The position numbers and the translations under genes were made by a program. Below are positions 9,936-19,223 of a DNA stretch of 64,000 nt, one piece after another. This stretch comes from Deferribacteres bacterium (GTDB lineage Bacteria; Zhuqueibacterota; Zhuqueibacteria; Zhuqueibacterales; Geothermadaptataceae): NCBI GenBank assembly GCA_020633655.1, contig JACKDF010000004.1:434001-498000 (forward strand), in the 5' to 3' direction. The first letter of the stretch is position 1. The number at the start of each line of letters is the position of its first letter. Below the pieces are notes generated by a model. That model was not told where the DNA came from, searched no databases, and worked only from the letters and a program-made list of their open reading frames with translations.

Positions 9936-11366
9936 ATGGCTGCTTTTTCATCGCGATCTCGTAATTCAATAACCAGCTTGATGGCATTGGTTCTTTTTTT
10001 ACTTATTATTTATTCCTGTTCTGATTTTTCGAAATCTCCTGATTTAGCCAAATTTGACGGTGGATCTGTTACGCAGCAGGAATATGTAGAGCATTATTTA
10101 GCGAGCACGCAATACAAACCAAATGAATGGCCGATGGAAGAAAATCTCACCAGTATTGTTGAAACAAAAGCTCTCACAAAGATCACCGTTCTCGAAGCAC
10201 AGAACCGCAAATTGCAAAATGATTCTGCCTACATCGCGACTTTGCAAAAAAATGAAAGTCGTGTATTGTTTACACGATACATGCGTGATGAAATCATTGC
10301 GAGCGTTGTAACCGACAGCCTCATGAACAAATTTTATGCAGAATTCTCTCCGCAAACGCATATGTACTATATTATGCGACCCTTCGTCGATGAATCAACA
10401 GAAGAATTTATCACTTCACAAAGAGATACTATCCAATATGTATATGATTTGCTCGAACGTGGGAAACCATTTGGCGATCTGGCAAATCGCTACTCGCAGG
10501 ATATAACAAGTAATAAAAAAGGCGGTGACCTCGGTTATATCATTCCTGAGTCATTAGGTGACGCTATTTTGCGTTCTGTTATGGACACTCTGAAAACCAA
10601 CACCTATTCTTCCGTTGTCAAGGGTTATAACGGTTTTTATATACTGAAGAAAGGTGATAAACGCACGGTTGATGTTCCTCCTTTTGCGCAATTAAAAGAT
10701 CGGATTTGGCAAACCTTGTATCGAACACGTCGGCATCTCATACAAAAGGAAATGGATAAACGTGTTACTAAAATGTCTCCCCGTTTTCATCTCGTCCGTC
10801 ATGACGATTTAATTGCACACCTGAAAAGCAAATTGACAGGTACTGAAAATTTTAGTTTATATTCACCCGTGAACAAGGATACGTTAACCGAAACGGAACT
10901 CAATGAGCCTTTAGTAACCCTGGATAATGGATCAATCAATGCACTTGAGATGTTCGCAAATGCGAAAAAAGCACCCCAGAATATTTCTGAGTTTGACAAA
11001 AAACTTCAGAGTTTAATTGAGCAGAATGTTCTGGCAGACCATGCTCGGGAACTTGATTTCACTTCGATCCCTGAGATCAAAACGCAACTGGACAATATTC
11101 AAGGTGAATTGTTACGTACCTTGCTTTATAAGCAGGAGGTGAAGGATAAAATAAATGCTGAACTGGAAGATTCTCAGAACTTGTCCGCAGTAGAAAAGCA
11201 AAAAATATTCAGAGAAAAAGAGCGAGAATTAAGGGAACAGCTCGAAAAAGATTTGCAGGCGAAATACAACTTCCGGTTTATCAACAGCAGTTTTAGTGCA
11301 GCGCTGGAAGAGGCACGAAAGCAGAAAGAAAAACAAATTCAAGAAAAGAAAGACGCAGGAAAATAA
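9936..11366 (+). CDS. PpiC/SurA-like peptidyl-prolyl isomerase lipoprotein, second copy
   Basis: 476 residues from ATG 9936, which has AAAGGAAAG upstream and leads into a hydrophobic segment with a lipobox-like Cys (LLIIYSC). An in-frame start at 9828 would translate through the 9878-9910 hairpin and is unlikely. A helical N-terminal domain (FDGGSVTQQEYVEHYL) precedes a recognisable rotamase domain at roughly residues 145-245: ERGKPFGDLANRYSQD, then KGGDLGYI and YNGFYILKKGDK. The C-terminal ~100 residues are charged helix, possibly coiled coil, ending KEKQIQEKKDAGK. Probably a periplasmic chaperone/isomerase for exported proteins. More canonical than the copy at 3528. Confidence 0.85.
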   Translation: MAAFSSRSRNSITSLMALVLFLLIIYSCSDFSKSPDLAKFDGGSVTQQEYVEHYLASTQYKPNEWPMEENLTSIVETKALTKITVLEAQNRKLQNDSAYIATLQKNESRVLFTRYMRDEIIASVVTDSLMNKFYAEFSPQTHMYYIMRPFVDESTEEFITSQRDTIQYVYDLLERGKPFGDLANRYSQDITSNKKGGDLGYIIPESLGDAILRSVMDTLKTNTYSSVVKGYNGFYILKKGDKRTVDVPPFAQLKDRIWQTLYRTRRHLIQKEMDKRVTKMSPRFHLVRHDDLIAHLKSKLTGTENFSLYSPVNKDTLTETELNEPLVTLDNGSINALEMFANAKKAPQNISEFDKKLQSLIEQNVLADHARELDFTSIPEIKTQLDNIQGELLRTLLYKQEVKDKINAELEDSQNLSAVEKQKIFREKERELREQLEKDLQAKYNFRFINSSFSAALEEARKQKEKQIQEKKDAGK

Positions 11367-11380
11367 CCCCCCTGATTACG

Positions 11381-11415
11381 TTATGTAAAAAGAAGTTTTA
11401 CAACTTTTTACATAA
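11381..11415 (+). terminator. Long A/T hairpin after the second PpiC gene
   Basis: TTATGTAAAAAG (11381-11392) pairs perfectly with CTTTTTACATAA (11404-11415). The T-run lies within the stem, so it could terminate in either direction. It sits 14 bases after the stop. Confidence 0.5.
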
Positions 11416-11536
11416 TTCATGTTTCATATTTACCTATATTGATTCATTGATGCAATACAGTTGAAAAGTAGTACGTTTTAATAAAATTATCTGCACTATC
11501 ACAAGCAGCAATAACTTATCACTGAGGGAAGGGAAG

Positions 11537-13069
11537 ATGAATCAAAAAACAGAAAAGTCCGGGCTATCTGCCAGTGAGGTACGATGGCTGTTCTGGGGAT
11601 GTTTTATCGCGCTTGTTGCTACCTCATTCGCCTTTGTAATCCGGAATATCATTATCGGTGATTGGGGCATGGAATTCAATCTGAGTGAGACGCAAAAAGG
11701 CGAATTGCTTGGGGTTGGATTGTGGCCTTTTGGAGTAAGTATTGTTCTCTTTAGCTTGATTGCTGATAAAATAGGCTACGGAAGGGCGATGGTTTTTGCT
11801 TTTGCCTGCCATCTCGTATCGGCCATTTTAACGGTTTCAGCAACGAGTTACTGGATGCTTTACGCCGGAACTTTCCTGGTTGCTTTTGGAAATGGGACAG
11901 TGGAAGCCGTCATCAATCCGGTTATCGCAACCGTTTATCCCAAAGAAAAAACGAAGTGGTTGAATATTTTACACGCTGGTTGGCCTGGTGGTATGGTTAT
12001 AGGCGGAGTAATAACCTTGCTGGTTCTCGGACCTGATTTGCACTGGCGCTGGAAAGCAGCTCTTATTTTTATTCCTCTCGCAGTTTATGGTCTCATACTT
12101 TTGCGCTGCAAATTTCCAGTGCAGGAAAGAGTACAGGCAGGAGTACCGTATAAAGTGATGCTTCAGGAAGCAGGAATTATCGGTGCAGTCATCATCGTTG
12201 CCCTTTTAATCGGTGAAATCGGACGTGTATTTGAATGGTCGTACATGGTACAATTCATCGTCGGTGGCATTCTGGTCGTTGCCTATGCCGTTTCGGTAAA
12301 ATCTCTTGGCCGACCGCTCTTCATTTTTCTCCTTCTCATTATGATCCCCCTGGCCACAACTGAGCTGGGTACCGACAGTTGGATAACGCAACTGGTCGAG
12401 CCAATTATGGTTGATCTTGGCGCACAAGCAGGTTGGGTAATCGTGTATACAGCCTTTATTATGACAGTTCTGCGCTTTCTGGCTGGACCAATTGTTGAAA
12501 GACTGCAGCCCCTTGGCTTATTGGCTATTTCGAGTGTTCTCGCTATCATCGGTTTGCTTTTCCTGTCCAAAGCGGCGGGAATCGTCATTTTCGTCGCTGC
12601 AACGGTTTATGGCATTGGTAAAACATTTTTCTGGCCAACGATGTTGGGTATTGTTGCGGAGAGATTTCCCAAAGGTGGTGCTCTGACTTTGAATATGATT
12701 TCTGGTGTTGCAATGCTGAGCGTGGGTGTTATAGGCGCTGCATTTCTTGGCAATATTCAGGACCGTGAAATCGACCGTGACTTGCAGTCGCAAAATCCTG
12801 CGTTGCATGCCCAGATTGTTGCACCGGCAAAAGTGAGTGTATTTGGTAAATACAATCCCCTCGATCAGAAAAAAGTCGCCGAAATCACACCGGAAGAAAA
12901 ATCGCTTCTTAAAACCATAACATCAACCGCCAAGCAGAATGCATTAGCTACGGTAGCAATTTTCCCAGCAATAATGCTTGTATGCTATATCATACTGATT
13001 TTTTATTTTCGCTCAAAAGGTGGGTATAAGCCTGTCGAAATTTCGCATGCTTCTGGTGCTTCACCGTGA
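11537..13069 (+). CDS. Major facilitator superfamily transporter
   Basis: 510 residues with about 12 hydrophobic segments. It begins WLFWGCFIALVATSFAFVIRN and has the MFS loop ADKIGYGRAM between helices 2 and 3. The stretch FGNGTVEAVINPVIATVYP followed by LHAGWPGG resembles FucP-like sugar permeases. A ~55-residue hydrophilic insert (about residues 415-470, NPALHAQIVAPAKVSVFGKY...) precedes the last helix. AGGGAAGGGA gives a strong ribosome site. It heads the sugar block (epimerase, oxidoreductase, isomerase-DUF1080, symporter, NagA-like), so a disaccharide or keto-sugar substrate is plausible but unproven. Confidence 0.8.
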   Translation: MNQKTEKSGLSASEVRWLFWGCFIALVATSFAFVIRNIIIGDWGMEFNLSETQKGELLGVGLWPFGVSIVLFSLIADKIGYGRAMVFAFACHLVSAILTVSATSYWMLYAGTFLVAFGNGTVEAVINPVIATVYPKEKTKWLNILHAGWPGGMVIGGVITLLVLGPDLHWRWKAALIFIPLAVYGLILLRCKFPVQERVQAGVPYKVMLQEAGIIGAVIIVALLIGEIGRVFEWSYMVQFIVGGILVVAYAVSVKSLGRPLFIFLLLIMIPLATTELGTDSWITQLVEPIMVDLGAQAGWVIVYTAFIMTVLRFLAGPIVERLQPLGLLAISSVLAIIGLLFLSKAAGIVIFVAATVYGIGKTFFWPTMLGIVAERFPKGGALTLNMISGVAMLSVGVIGAAFLGNIQDREIDRDLQSQNPALHAQIVAPAKVSVFGKYNPLDQKKVAEITPEEKSLLKTITSTAKQNALATVAIFPAIMLVCYIILIFYFRSKGGYKPVEISHASGASP

Positions 13070-13083
13070 CCAAAGAATATTAG

Positions 13084-13134
13084 CAATATGATTTTTTCAT
13101 ATTGTGCTTCTTGATACGCCAATTGTAATTGGCG
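13084..13134. repeat. Two small palindromes between MFS and epimerase genes
   Basis: CAATATGA (13084-13091) pairs with TCATATTG (13097-13104). CGCCAATT (13117-13124) pairs with AATTGGCG (13127-13134). They may act as a weak terminator or be REP-type repeats. Nothing else is evident in the 13070-13233 gap. Confidence 0.5.
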
Positions 13135-13233
13135 AAACCTCAATTGGCCCGCTCTCAGCCGCTCTGCTGGGGGCGGGTATTAGATATGGCTGTTTATCAA
13201 TTTATCCTCAATATAAACTGGATTATGACTTAG

Positions 13234-14490
13234 ATGAAATCCTACCTACTAGAAACACAAAAATATCTTACAGAAAAACTCATTCCGTTTTGGGTTGAAA
13301 GAGCTGTCGATACAAAATATGGCGGTTTTCAGACGAATTACGATCGTTTTGGGAAACGGACAGAAATCACTGAAAAATCTTTCCTTGCACAATGTCGCAG
13401 TATTTTTACGATCTCTTTCGCAAGACGTCTGGGTTTCGAATGGCCTGGAGCGGAAAATGCACTCCGACAGGGGATTGATTTTCTCTTTAAGTTTTATCGT
13501 GATGAAAAATATGATGGGTATTATTGGATTGTTGACGAAGACGGCACAGTACTCGACGACAATAAAATTATTTATGGCCATTCATTTCTTATTTATGGAC
13601 TTTCTGAGTATAGCTTGCTCACCGGCGACCAGGCTGCCCGCAAAGAAGCCATTCGTATTTTTGAGCTTTTGCAGGAGAAAATTGCCGATCCGATAAACGG
13701 AGGCTATTTCGAACACTTTGATCGGTTTTTCAATTTAAAAAAAGCACATGCATCCTATGGTGGGCACAAATCTCTGGACGTGCACATGCATTTAATGGAA
13801 GCTTTTACAACGCTTTTTGAACTTACAGGTGATGAAAGACACCGACAAGCTTTGGAAACTGTCATCGCTTTGATTTTTCAAAAAATGGTGGATCCCGAAA
13901 CGGGAACTGGTATATCCATGTTCACAGAAAAGTGGCAGCCGATCGTTAATGTTGAGCTGGATACCGTATGGGGACGGGACAGGTTTGATGAGGATGGTAA
14001 GTCGACTAAAATAACTTCTTATGGCCATAACATTGAACTCGCTTGGTTGTATCTCCATGCTTTGAAAGTTTTAGGAGTACCACCGCAACAGGGATCTGAA
14101 CGCGTCCTGCCTATTTTCGAACACACGTACACGAAAGGCGTGGATTGGGAGCATGGCGGACTCTATGTTGAGGGTCTGCGTGATGGCGATGTGACGGAGC
14201 CCACAAAAGAATTTTGGCAACAAGCTGAGGGGCTGGTAGGATTTCTAGATGCCTATTTGCTCACCGGAGATAAAAAATATCTCAATGCTTTTCGAAATAT
14301 ACATGATTTTGTTTTCACGAAAATGATAAATCATGAGCTAGGGGAATGGAAAGCCTTGCTGGAACGTGATGGTACTGTAATTTGGGACTACATGGGCACC
14401 AGTTGGAAAGTGTTTTATCATACCGTGCGTGGCACATGTTTGACCGTACGAAAATTAGAAGAAGTTATTAAAAAACTAGAGCAAGAATAA
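13234..14490 (+). CDS. Cellobiose/mannobiose 2-epimerase-like (AGE superfamily)
   Basis: 418 residues, an (alpha/alpha)6-barrel enzyme that interconverts the C2 epimers of reducing-end glucose and mannose in disaccharides, or of N-acylglucosamine. SYGHNIE (His265, Glu268), EFWQQAEG (~326-333) and WKVFYHTVRG (His396) match the spacing of the two catalytic histidines of cellobiose 2-epimerases, which favours that branch over N-acylglucosamine 2-epimerase. HKSLDVHMHLMEA (~178-190) is a further family signature. No signal peptide, so cytoplasmic. The ribosome site is weak. It precedes a Tat-exported oxidoreductase by 19 bases. Confidence 0.85.
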   Translation: MKSYLLETQKYLTEKLIPFWVERAVDTKYGGFQTNYDRFGKRTEITEKSFLAQCRSIFTISFARRLGFEWPGAENALRQGIDFLFKFYRDEKYDGYYWIVDEDGTVLDDNKIIYGHSFLIYGLSEYSLLTGDQAARKEAIRIFELLQEKIADPINGGYFEHFDRFFNLKKAHASYGGHKSLDVHMHLMEAFTTLFELTGDERHRQALETVIALIFQKMVDPETGTGISMFTEKWQPIVNVELDTVWGRDRFDEDGKSTKITSYGHNIELAWLYLHALKVLGVPPQQGSERVLPIFEHTYTKGVDWEHGGLYVEGLRDGDVTEPTKEFWQQAEGLVGFLDAYLLTGDKKYLNAFRNIHDFVFTKMINHELGEWKALLERDGTVIWDYMGTSWKVFYHTVRGTCLTVRKLEEVIKKLEQE

Positions 14491-14509
14491 TTTTCCTAAG
14501 GAGTTGCTA

Positions 14510-15928
14510 ATGCAGATGAAGAAGAAAAAATCATTACCCGGCCAGTCTTCTGTATCAAGGAGAGAATTTTTACAAACATCGGCCGTTGCTGCTGCTGCAT
14601 TCACTATTGTACCTCGCCACGTTCTCGGCGGACCTGGATATGTGGCCCCAAGTGATAAGCTGAATATCGCGGCTATTGGTGCAGGTGGAAAAGGACGTTC
14701 GGATATCGCAGAAGTAAGCACTGAAAACATCGTCGCCCTTTGTGATGTAGACGACGTAAAAATGCAAGGTACCTTGAAAGATGCTGAAGAAAGAGCTTTG
14801 AAATTGCAGAGTGAAGGTAAAGGTGACGGAAAAAGCCCACTTGCCAAAGCAAACCATTATAAAGATTTTCGTGTGATGCTAGACAAAGAAAAACACATTG
14901 ATGCAGTGACAGTAAGTACGCCAGATCACATACACGCCATTGCTGCCATGACGGCTATTAAACATGGAAAGCATGTGTTCGTGCAAAAACCATTGACCTG
15001 GTCGGTTGGAGAAGCGCGTGTTTTACGTGAAGCTGCAAAGAAAGCCGGTGTAATTACACAAATGGGAAACCAGGGACACGCGGGTGAAGGCATTCGTTTG
15101 ATCGTTGAATGGCTCGAAGATGGTGCCATTGGCGATGTCCGGGAAGTACAATGCTGGACGAATCGTCCGGTTTGGGATACCGGAATGGACCGACCAAAAG
15201 AAATTCCTTCCGTCCCCTCAACACTGGATTGGAATTTGTGGCTTGGACCAGCACCATTCAGACCTTATCACCCGTCATATGCCCCTTGGTCCTGGCGTGC
15301 ATGGTGTGATTTCGGAACAGGTGCTCTTGGTGATATGGGTGCCCATATTTTTGACATTCCCTATCATGCATTAAAAATGGAATACCCGACCACAGTAGAA
15401 GCTAGTTCATCGAAATTTAATGGTGAATCGTGGCCAGTCGCAGAGATTGTACGCTACGAATTTCCTGAGAGACATGGTTTACCCCCCGTAAAACTGACCT
15501 GGTATGATGGCGGTATGATGCCAAAACGACCGGAAAGCCTTGAACCCGGACGTATGATGGGTGATGAGGATGGCGGTGTGCTTTTCATTGGTGACAAAGG
15601 CTTACTGATGTGCGGTTGCTATGGCTCGCAACCACGTCTCATCCCAGAAACTTTTATGCAGGATTACAAACGTCCGCCGAAAACCATTCCGCGTTCCCCC
15701 GGCATCCACCAGGAATGGGTGCAATGTATTAAAGAAGGAAAACAAGCAACATCGAATTTTGAGTACGCATCAAAACTCACGGAAACCATGATGATTGGTA
15801 ATATTGCAATTCGCATGGCATCTAAAAACACAAAACTCGACTGGGACGGTGTAAAAGGTGAATTTACAAATATGCCGGACGCCAATGAGTTTCTGATGCG
15901 TGAATATTTGAATGGCTACAAATTGTAA
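14510..15928 (+). CDS. Tat-exported Gfo/Idh/MocA-family oxidoreductase
   Basis: 472 residues from ATG 14510, 6 bases after AAGGAG; the TTG at 14504 is inside that spacing. A twin-arginine signal (SRREFLQTSAVAAAAF) precedes a Rossmann nucleotide-binding motif AAIGAGGKGRSDI. The catalytic-lysine region reads VQKPLTW instead of the usual EKP. The C-terminal alpha/beta domain includes GALGDMGAHIFDIP. Proteins of this kind bind NAD(P) tightly and oxidise sugars, commonly at C3; folded export with cofactor via Tat fits that. It sits directly before the isomerase-DUF1080 lipoprotein, consistent with extracytoplasmic keto-glycoside chemistry (inference). Confidence 0.85.
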   Translation: MQMKKKKSLPGQSSVSRREFLQTSAVAAAAFTIVPRHVLGGPGYVAPSDKLNIAAIGAGGKGRSDIAEVSTENIVALCDVDDVKMQGTLKDAEERALKLQSEGKGDGKSPLAKANHYKDFRVMLDKEKHIDAVTVSTPDHIHAIAAMTAIKHGKHVFVQKPLTWSVGEARVLREAAKKAGVITQMGNQGHAGEGIRLIVEWLEDGAIGDVREVQCWTNRPVWDTGMDRPKEIPSVPSTLDWNLWLGPAPFRPYHPSYAPWSWRAWCDFGTGALGDMGAHIFDIPYHALKMEYPTTVEASSSKFNGESWPVAEIVRYEFPERHGLPPVKLTWYDGGMMPKRPESLEPGRMMGDEDGGVLFIGDKGLLMCGCYGSQPRLIPETFMQDYKRPPKTIPRSPGIHQEWVQCIKEGKQATSNFEYASKLTETMMIGNIAIRMASKNTKLDWDGVKGEFTNMPDANEFLMREYLNGYKL

Positions 15929-15969
15929 TGGCGAGATTTATTGAGGAATTAATAAAAATCAAAATTAGA

Positions 15970-16012
15970 GAAATTCGTGGTCTGTTTTCAACACTTTCTA
16001 ACCACGAATTTC
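15970..16012. repeat. Inverted repeat in the leader of the isomerase-DUF1080 gene
   Basis: GAAATTCGTGGT (15970-15981) pairs perfectly with ACCACGAATTTC (16001-16012), ending 21 bases before the ATG at 16034. No T-run follows, so it is more likely a palindromic repeat or leader structure than a terminator. Confidence 0.6.
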
Positions 16013-16033
16013 ACTGATTCTTTGGAGAAAAAC

Positions 16034-17488
16034 ATGAAGAGTAAAGTCGTAATTTTTGTTTTAGGATTTTTGATGTTTGCCTGCTCTCCGGCAGAATCGA
16101 ATAAGAAATCGCAAGACCTTCCCACTGAAATTCATGCGGTTACAGATGCTTATGATGGATGGCGTCTCGGGATGCAGTTATGGACTTTCAACCGCTATAC
16201 ATTTTACGAAGCTTTAGAGAAAACAGCTGACTTGGGTGTTACCTGGGTGCAAGCCTATCCGGGGCAGAAGCTTAGTGAGAACGATCCTGACCTGAAATTT
16301 GATCATACATTACCAGCCGCAAAGCGACAAGAAGTAAAAGATGTCCTGAAAAGTAAAGGCTTAAGGCTTGTGAACTATGGGGTTGTCGGACTCTCCACAG
16401 ATGAAGCTGAGAATCGTAAAGTATTTGATTTTGCCAAAGACATGGGTATCGAGTTAATCATCACGGAACCACAAGATGAATCGGCATGGGATGTCATCGA
16501 AAAGTTATGTGAAGAATATGACATGCGTGCTGCCATGCACAACCATCCGAAACCATCTCATTACTGGAACCCGGAGCTCGCATTGAAAATCTGTCAAACC
16601 CATGGACCGCGGATTGGCGTTTGTGCAGATATCGGTCACTGGATGCGTTCCGGTGTGCAACCAATCGATGCTTTAAAAATGCTCGAAGGACACATTTTCG
16701 ATTTCCATTTTGGCGATCTCAACGAGTTCGGTGTGAAAGAAGCCCACGATGTACCGTGGGGAACGGGTGTCGCCGATGTGAAAGCCATTATGCAGGAAAT
16801 GGACCGCCAGAAATATCAAGGTACAGTGTGTGTAGAATTTGAATACAATTGGGAAGCTTCCGTACCGGAAGTTCGGCAGAGTCTCAAATATTTTAATGAA
16901 GTTGCCCGTTCCATTAAGGCTTCCGGATGGCAAGATTTGTTCGCTGATGATTTGTCAAATGCTATTGTTACACCAGGTACCTGGGAATGGCAGGAAGATG
17001 GCTCACTGGCCCTGCTCGGCGGAGGCTATATTTGGACCAAGGAAGACTATGGTAATTTTATTCTCGACCTTGAGTTTAAACTCTCACCTGGTGCAAACAG
17101 TGGGGTTTTCCTTCGCGCTGGTGATTTGGATAATTACGTGCACACATCCATTGAAGTGCAAATCCATGAGTCGACGGATGGCAGCAAGTATGGCTCCTGT
17201 GGTTCGATTTATGATTGTCTTGGTCCGAAAGTTGATGTTGTGAAAAAAGCTGGCGAGTGGAATCGTTACACAATTACCTGTTTGGATAATAAAATATACG
17301 TTGTTCAGAACGGTGTACAGATCATCGATATGGATTTGAACTTATGGACCGAAGCAGGCAAAAATCCGGATGGTACAACGAACAAATTTAAAACCGCATA
17401 TAAAGATATGCCACGCTCTGGAAAAATTGGTCTGCAGGATCATGGTAATCCGTTGTGGTTCAGGAATTTGCGCATTAAGAAATTATAA
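16034..17488 (+). CDS. Lipoprotein: sugar isomerase-like TIM barrel fused to DUF1080 domain
   Basis: 484 residues from ATG 16034 (TTGGAGAA upstream). The signal ends in a lipobox (LMFAC, Cys ~15). Residues ~35-285 form an AP-endonuclease-2/xylose-isomerase-like barrel: GMQLWTFNRYTFYEAL, AAMHNHPKPSHYW, GVCADIGHWMRSG and FHFGDLNEF carry the usual metal-binding His/Asp/Glu set. Residues ~300-484 form a DUF1080 (3-keto-disaccharide hydrolase/lyase-type) beta-sandwich: FILDLEFKLSPGANSGVFLR, SIEVQIHES, and a WFRNLRIKKL end. Both domains are known to occur in 3-keto-glycoside metabolism; here they share one chain behind a Tat-exported dehydrogenase. The substrate is unknown. Confidence 0.85.
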   Translation: MKSKVVIFVLGFLMFACSPAESNKKSQDLPTEIHAVTDAYDGWRLGMQLWTFNRYTFYEALEKTADLGVTWVQAYPGQKLSENDPDLKFDHTLPAAKRQEVKDVLKSKGLRLVNYGVVGLSTDEAENRKVFDFAKDMGIELIITEPQDESAWDVIEKLCEEYDMRAAMHNHPKPSHYWNPELALKICQTHGPRIGVCADIGHWMRSGVQPIDALKMLEGHIFDFHFGDLNEFGVKEAHDVPWGTGVADVKAIMQEMDRQKYQGTVCVEFEYNWEASVPEVRQSLKYFNEVARSIKASGWQDLFADDLSNAIVTPGTWEWQEDGSLALLGGGYIWTKEDYGNFILDLEFKLSPGANSGVFLRAGDLDNYVHTSIEVQIHESTDGSKYGSCGSIYDCLGPKVDVVKKAGEWNRYTITCLDNKIYVVQNGVQIIDMDLNLWTEAGKNPDGTTNKFKTAYKDMPRSGKIGLQDHGNPLWFRNLRIKKL

Positions 17489-17514
17489 AGATCATCCTCT
17501 TCGGGAGTACTCTT

Positions 17515-19212
17515 TTGTTTGGATTATCCATTCTTGATCTGGTTGTCATCGGCGCGTATTTCCTGTGTTTGACGATTATCGGTATCATGACCTACAAATC
17601 AGTGAAATCCACTGGTGATTATTTTATGGGAAACAGGCGTTTTGGCAAGATCCTGATGATCGGTCACGCTTTGGGCGCCGGCACACACACAGATCAACCT
17701 GTAGCGGTGGCCGGTGCTTGTTCACAAATTGGTCTCGCCGGCATCTGGTACCAATGGTTATGGATGTTCGCTACACCTTTTTACTGGCTCATCGCACCAA
17801 TTTACCGGCGATTGCGTTATGTAACCCTGGGTGATTTTTTTGAAAAAAGATATGGCTCCAAGCTCGGTGCAATCTACGCCGTCATGGGGCTTTTATTTTT
17901 TGCTCTAAGCACAGGGATTATGCTCAAAGGTACTGGCACAACCATCGATGCTATTACATTGGGCGCATTGCCAACGGACCTGGCCGTTGTAATAATGACG
18001 GTGCTATTTGTATTGTACAGCGTTCTTGGGGGGCTCGTTGCAGCTGTTATTACTGATCTGATTCAAGGCTTTTTTATTCTTGTTCTGTCTTTTCTCATGA
18101 TTCCCTTTGCGATCAATGCAGCAGGTGGCATGACTGCATTACACCAGGGCTTACCGGAACACATGTTCAGTTTCATCGCACCCCAGGAGGTCACACTCTT
18201 TTTTATATCCATGGTTATTGTAAATGGATTGGTGGGCATTGTTGTACAGCCTCACCATCTGGCTGTGGGCAGTTCCGGTAAAACGGAAATGAGTTGCCGG
18301 ACCGGCTGGACCTATGGCAACATGTTGAAGCGAGTCGCGACCCTTGGCTGGGCGTTTATCGGTGTTTTTGCGGCATTTCTCTATCCGGAACTGGAAGAAG
18401 CAAACCGGGAAATGGCCTTTGGAATGGCTGTAATGAACCTTCTACCAAGCGGTTTGGTCGGATTGATGGTTGCCTCCATGGCTGCAGCAGTCATGTCGAC
18501 GTGCGATGCGTTTATGGTCGGTGGTTCTGCCTTGTTCACCCGAAATTATTATCAGAAATATTTCAAACCCAGTGCGAGCGAAGCTCATTACTTAAAAGTT
18601 GCCCGGTTGGCTGCCGTAATGGTTGTCATCGGTGGTGTACTTTTTGGCCTGTTTATACCCAATGTGGTTGCCGGATTAAAAATTATGTGGCAATTCACAG
18701 CATTCTTTGGCATCGGTTTTTGGATGGCCATCATGTGGCGAAAAGCCAATCGCTATGGCGTTTATGCCAGTTTGATCGCATCATTTGGTGCCATGTTAGT
18801 CACCGGTGACTATTTTTACTGGAGTTTGAACTGGTCGCTGCCAGCACAAATTCTGGTTTATTTGCCGGCTGGATTTATTGCTTTTATCATCGTCAGTTTG
18901 CTTACCCCATCCGAACCGAAAGCAATGCTGGATGAATTTTACCTGCTTTTGCGAACACCTGTAGGTGAAGAATATAAATTAAAAGAAGCGGGTGTCGAGA
19001 TCATCCTTGAAGGGGATGCAGCCGATGAAGTCCGGGGTGATGAATCGCTGCTTGAAAAAGGCCAAAGTCTGCTCCTTGTTGATTTATTGCAATTGAAAGA
19101 AAAGTTCAGTTTGAAGCGCTACAAAATTGATGTTGCAGGATTTGGATATGCTGTGTTGGTTGTACTCGCCATACTTATGCTTGGTTTTGTAGCCGCCGGA
19201 ATTGGCGCTTAG
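17515..19212 (+). CDS. Sodium/solute symporter (SSS family)
   Basis: 565 residues with ~13-14 membrane segments. It starts at TTG 17515 (CGGGAG 7 bases upstream), 26 bases after the preceding gene. LDLVVIGAYFLCLTIIGI and the SVKSTGDYFMGNRRFGK loop are typical of SSS carriers. GLVAAVITDLIQGFFIL matches the SSS signature region around helix 6, and MASMAAAVMSTCDAFMVGGSALF the helix-9 Na+-site region. The C-terminal ~110 residues hold a cytosolic stretch and a last helix. From its position it probably imports the product of the keto-glycoside/disaccharide enzymes. The homologous carrier at 61661 is longer and not close. Confidence 0.88.
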   Translation: MFGLSILDLVVIGAYFLCLTIIGIMTYKSVKSTGDYFMGNRRFGKILMIGHALGAGTHTDQPVAVAGACSQIGLAGIWYQWLWMFATPFYWLIAPIYRRLRYVTLGDFFEKRYGSKLGAIYAVMGLLFFALSTGIMLKGTGTTIDAITLGALPTDLAVVIMTVLFVLYSVLGGLVAAVITDLIQGFFILVLSFLMIPFAINAAGGMTALHQGLPEHMFSFIAPQEVTLFFISMVIVNGLVGIVVQPHHLAVGSSGKTEMSCRTGWTYGNMLKRVATLGWAFIGVFAAFLYPELEEANREMAFGMAVMNLLPSGLVGLMVASMAAAVMSTCDAFMVGGSALFTRNYYQKYFKPSASEAHYLKVARLAAVMVVIGGVLFGLFIPNVVAGLKIMWQFTAFFGIGFWMAIMWRKANRYGVYASLIASFGAMLVTGDYFYWSLNWSLPAQILVYLPAGFIAFIIVSLLTPSEPKAMLDEFYLLLRTPVGEEYKLKEAGVEIILEGDAADEVRGDESLLEKGQSLLLVDLLQLKEKFSLKRYKIDVAGFGYAVLVVLAILMLGFVAAGIGA

Positions 19213-19223
19213 AACCCGATTCG

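Noticed and set aside
9121..9936. A tnpB/RNA-guided nuclease partner for the IS200-type transposase
   Set aside because: No TnpB-like frame exists on either strand around the transposase.
13104..13298. Small + strand open frame before the epimerase
   Set aside because: It starts in a palindromic repeat, overlaps the epimerase start out of frame and shows no protein-like composition.
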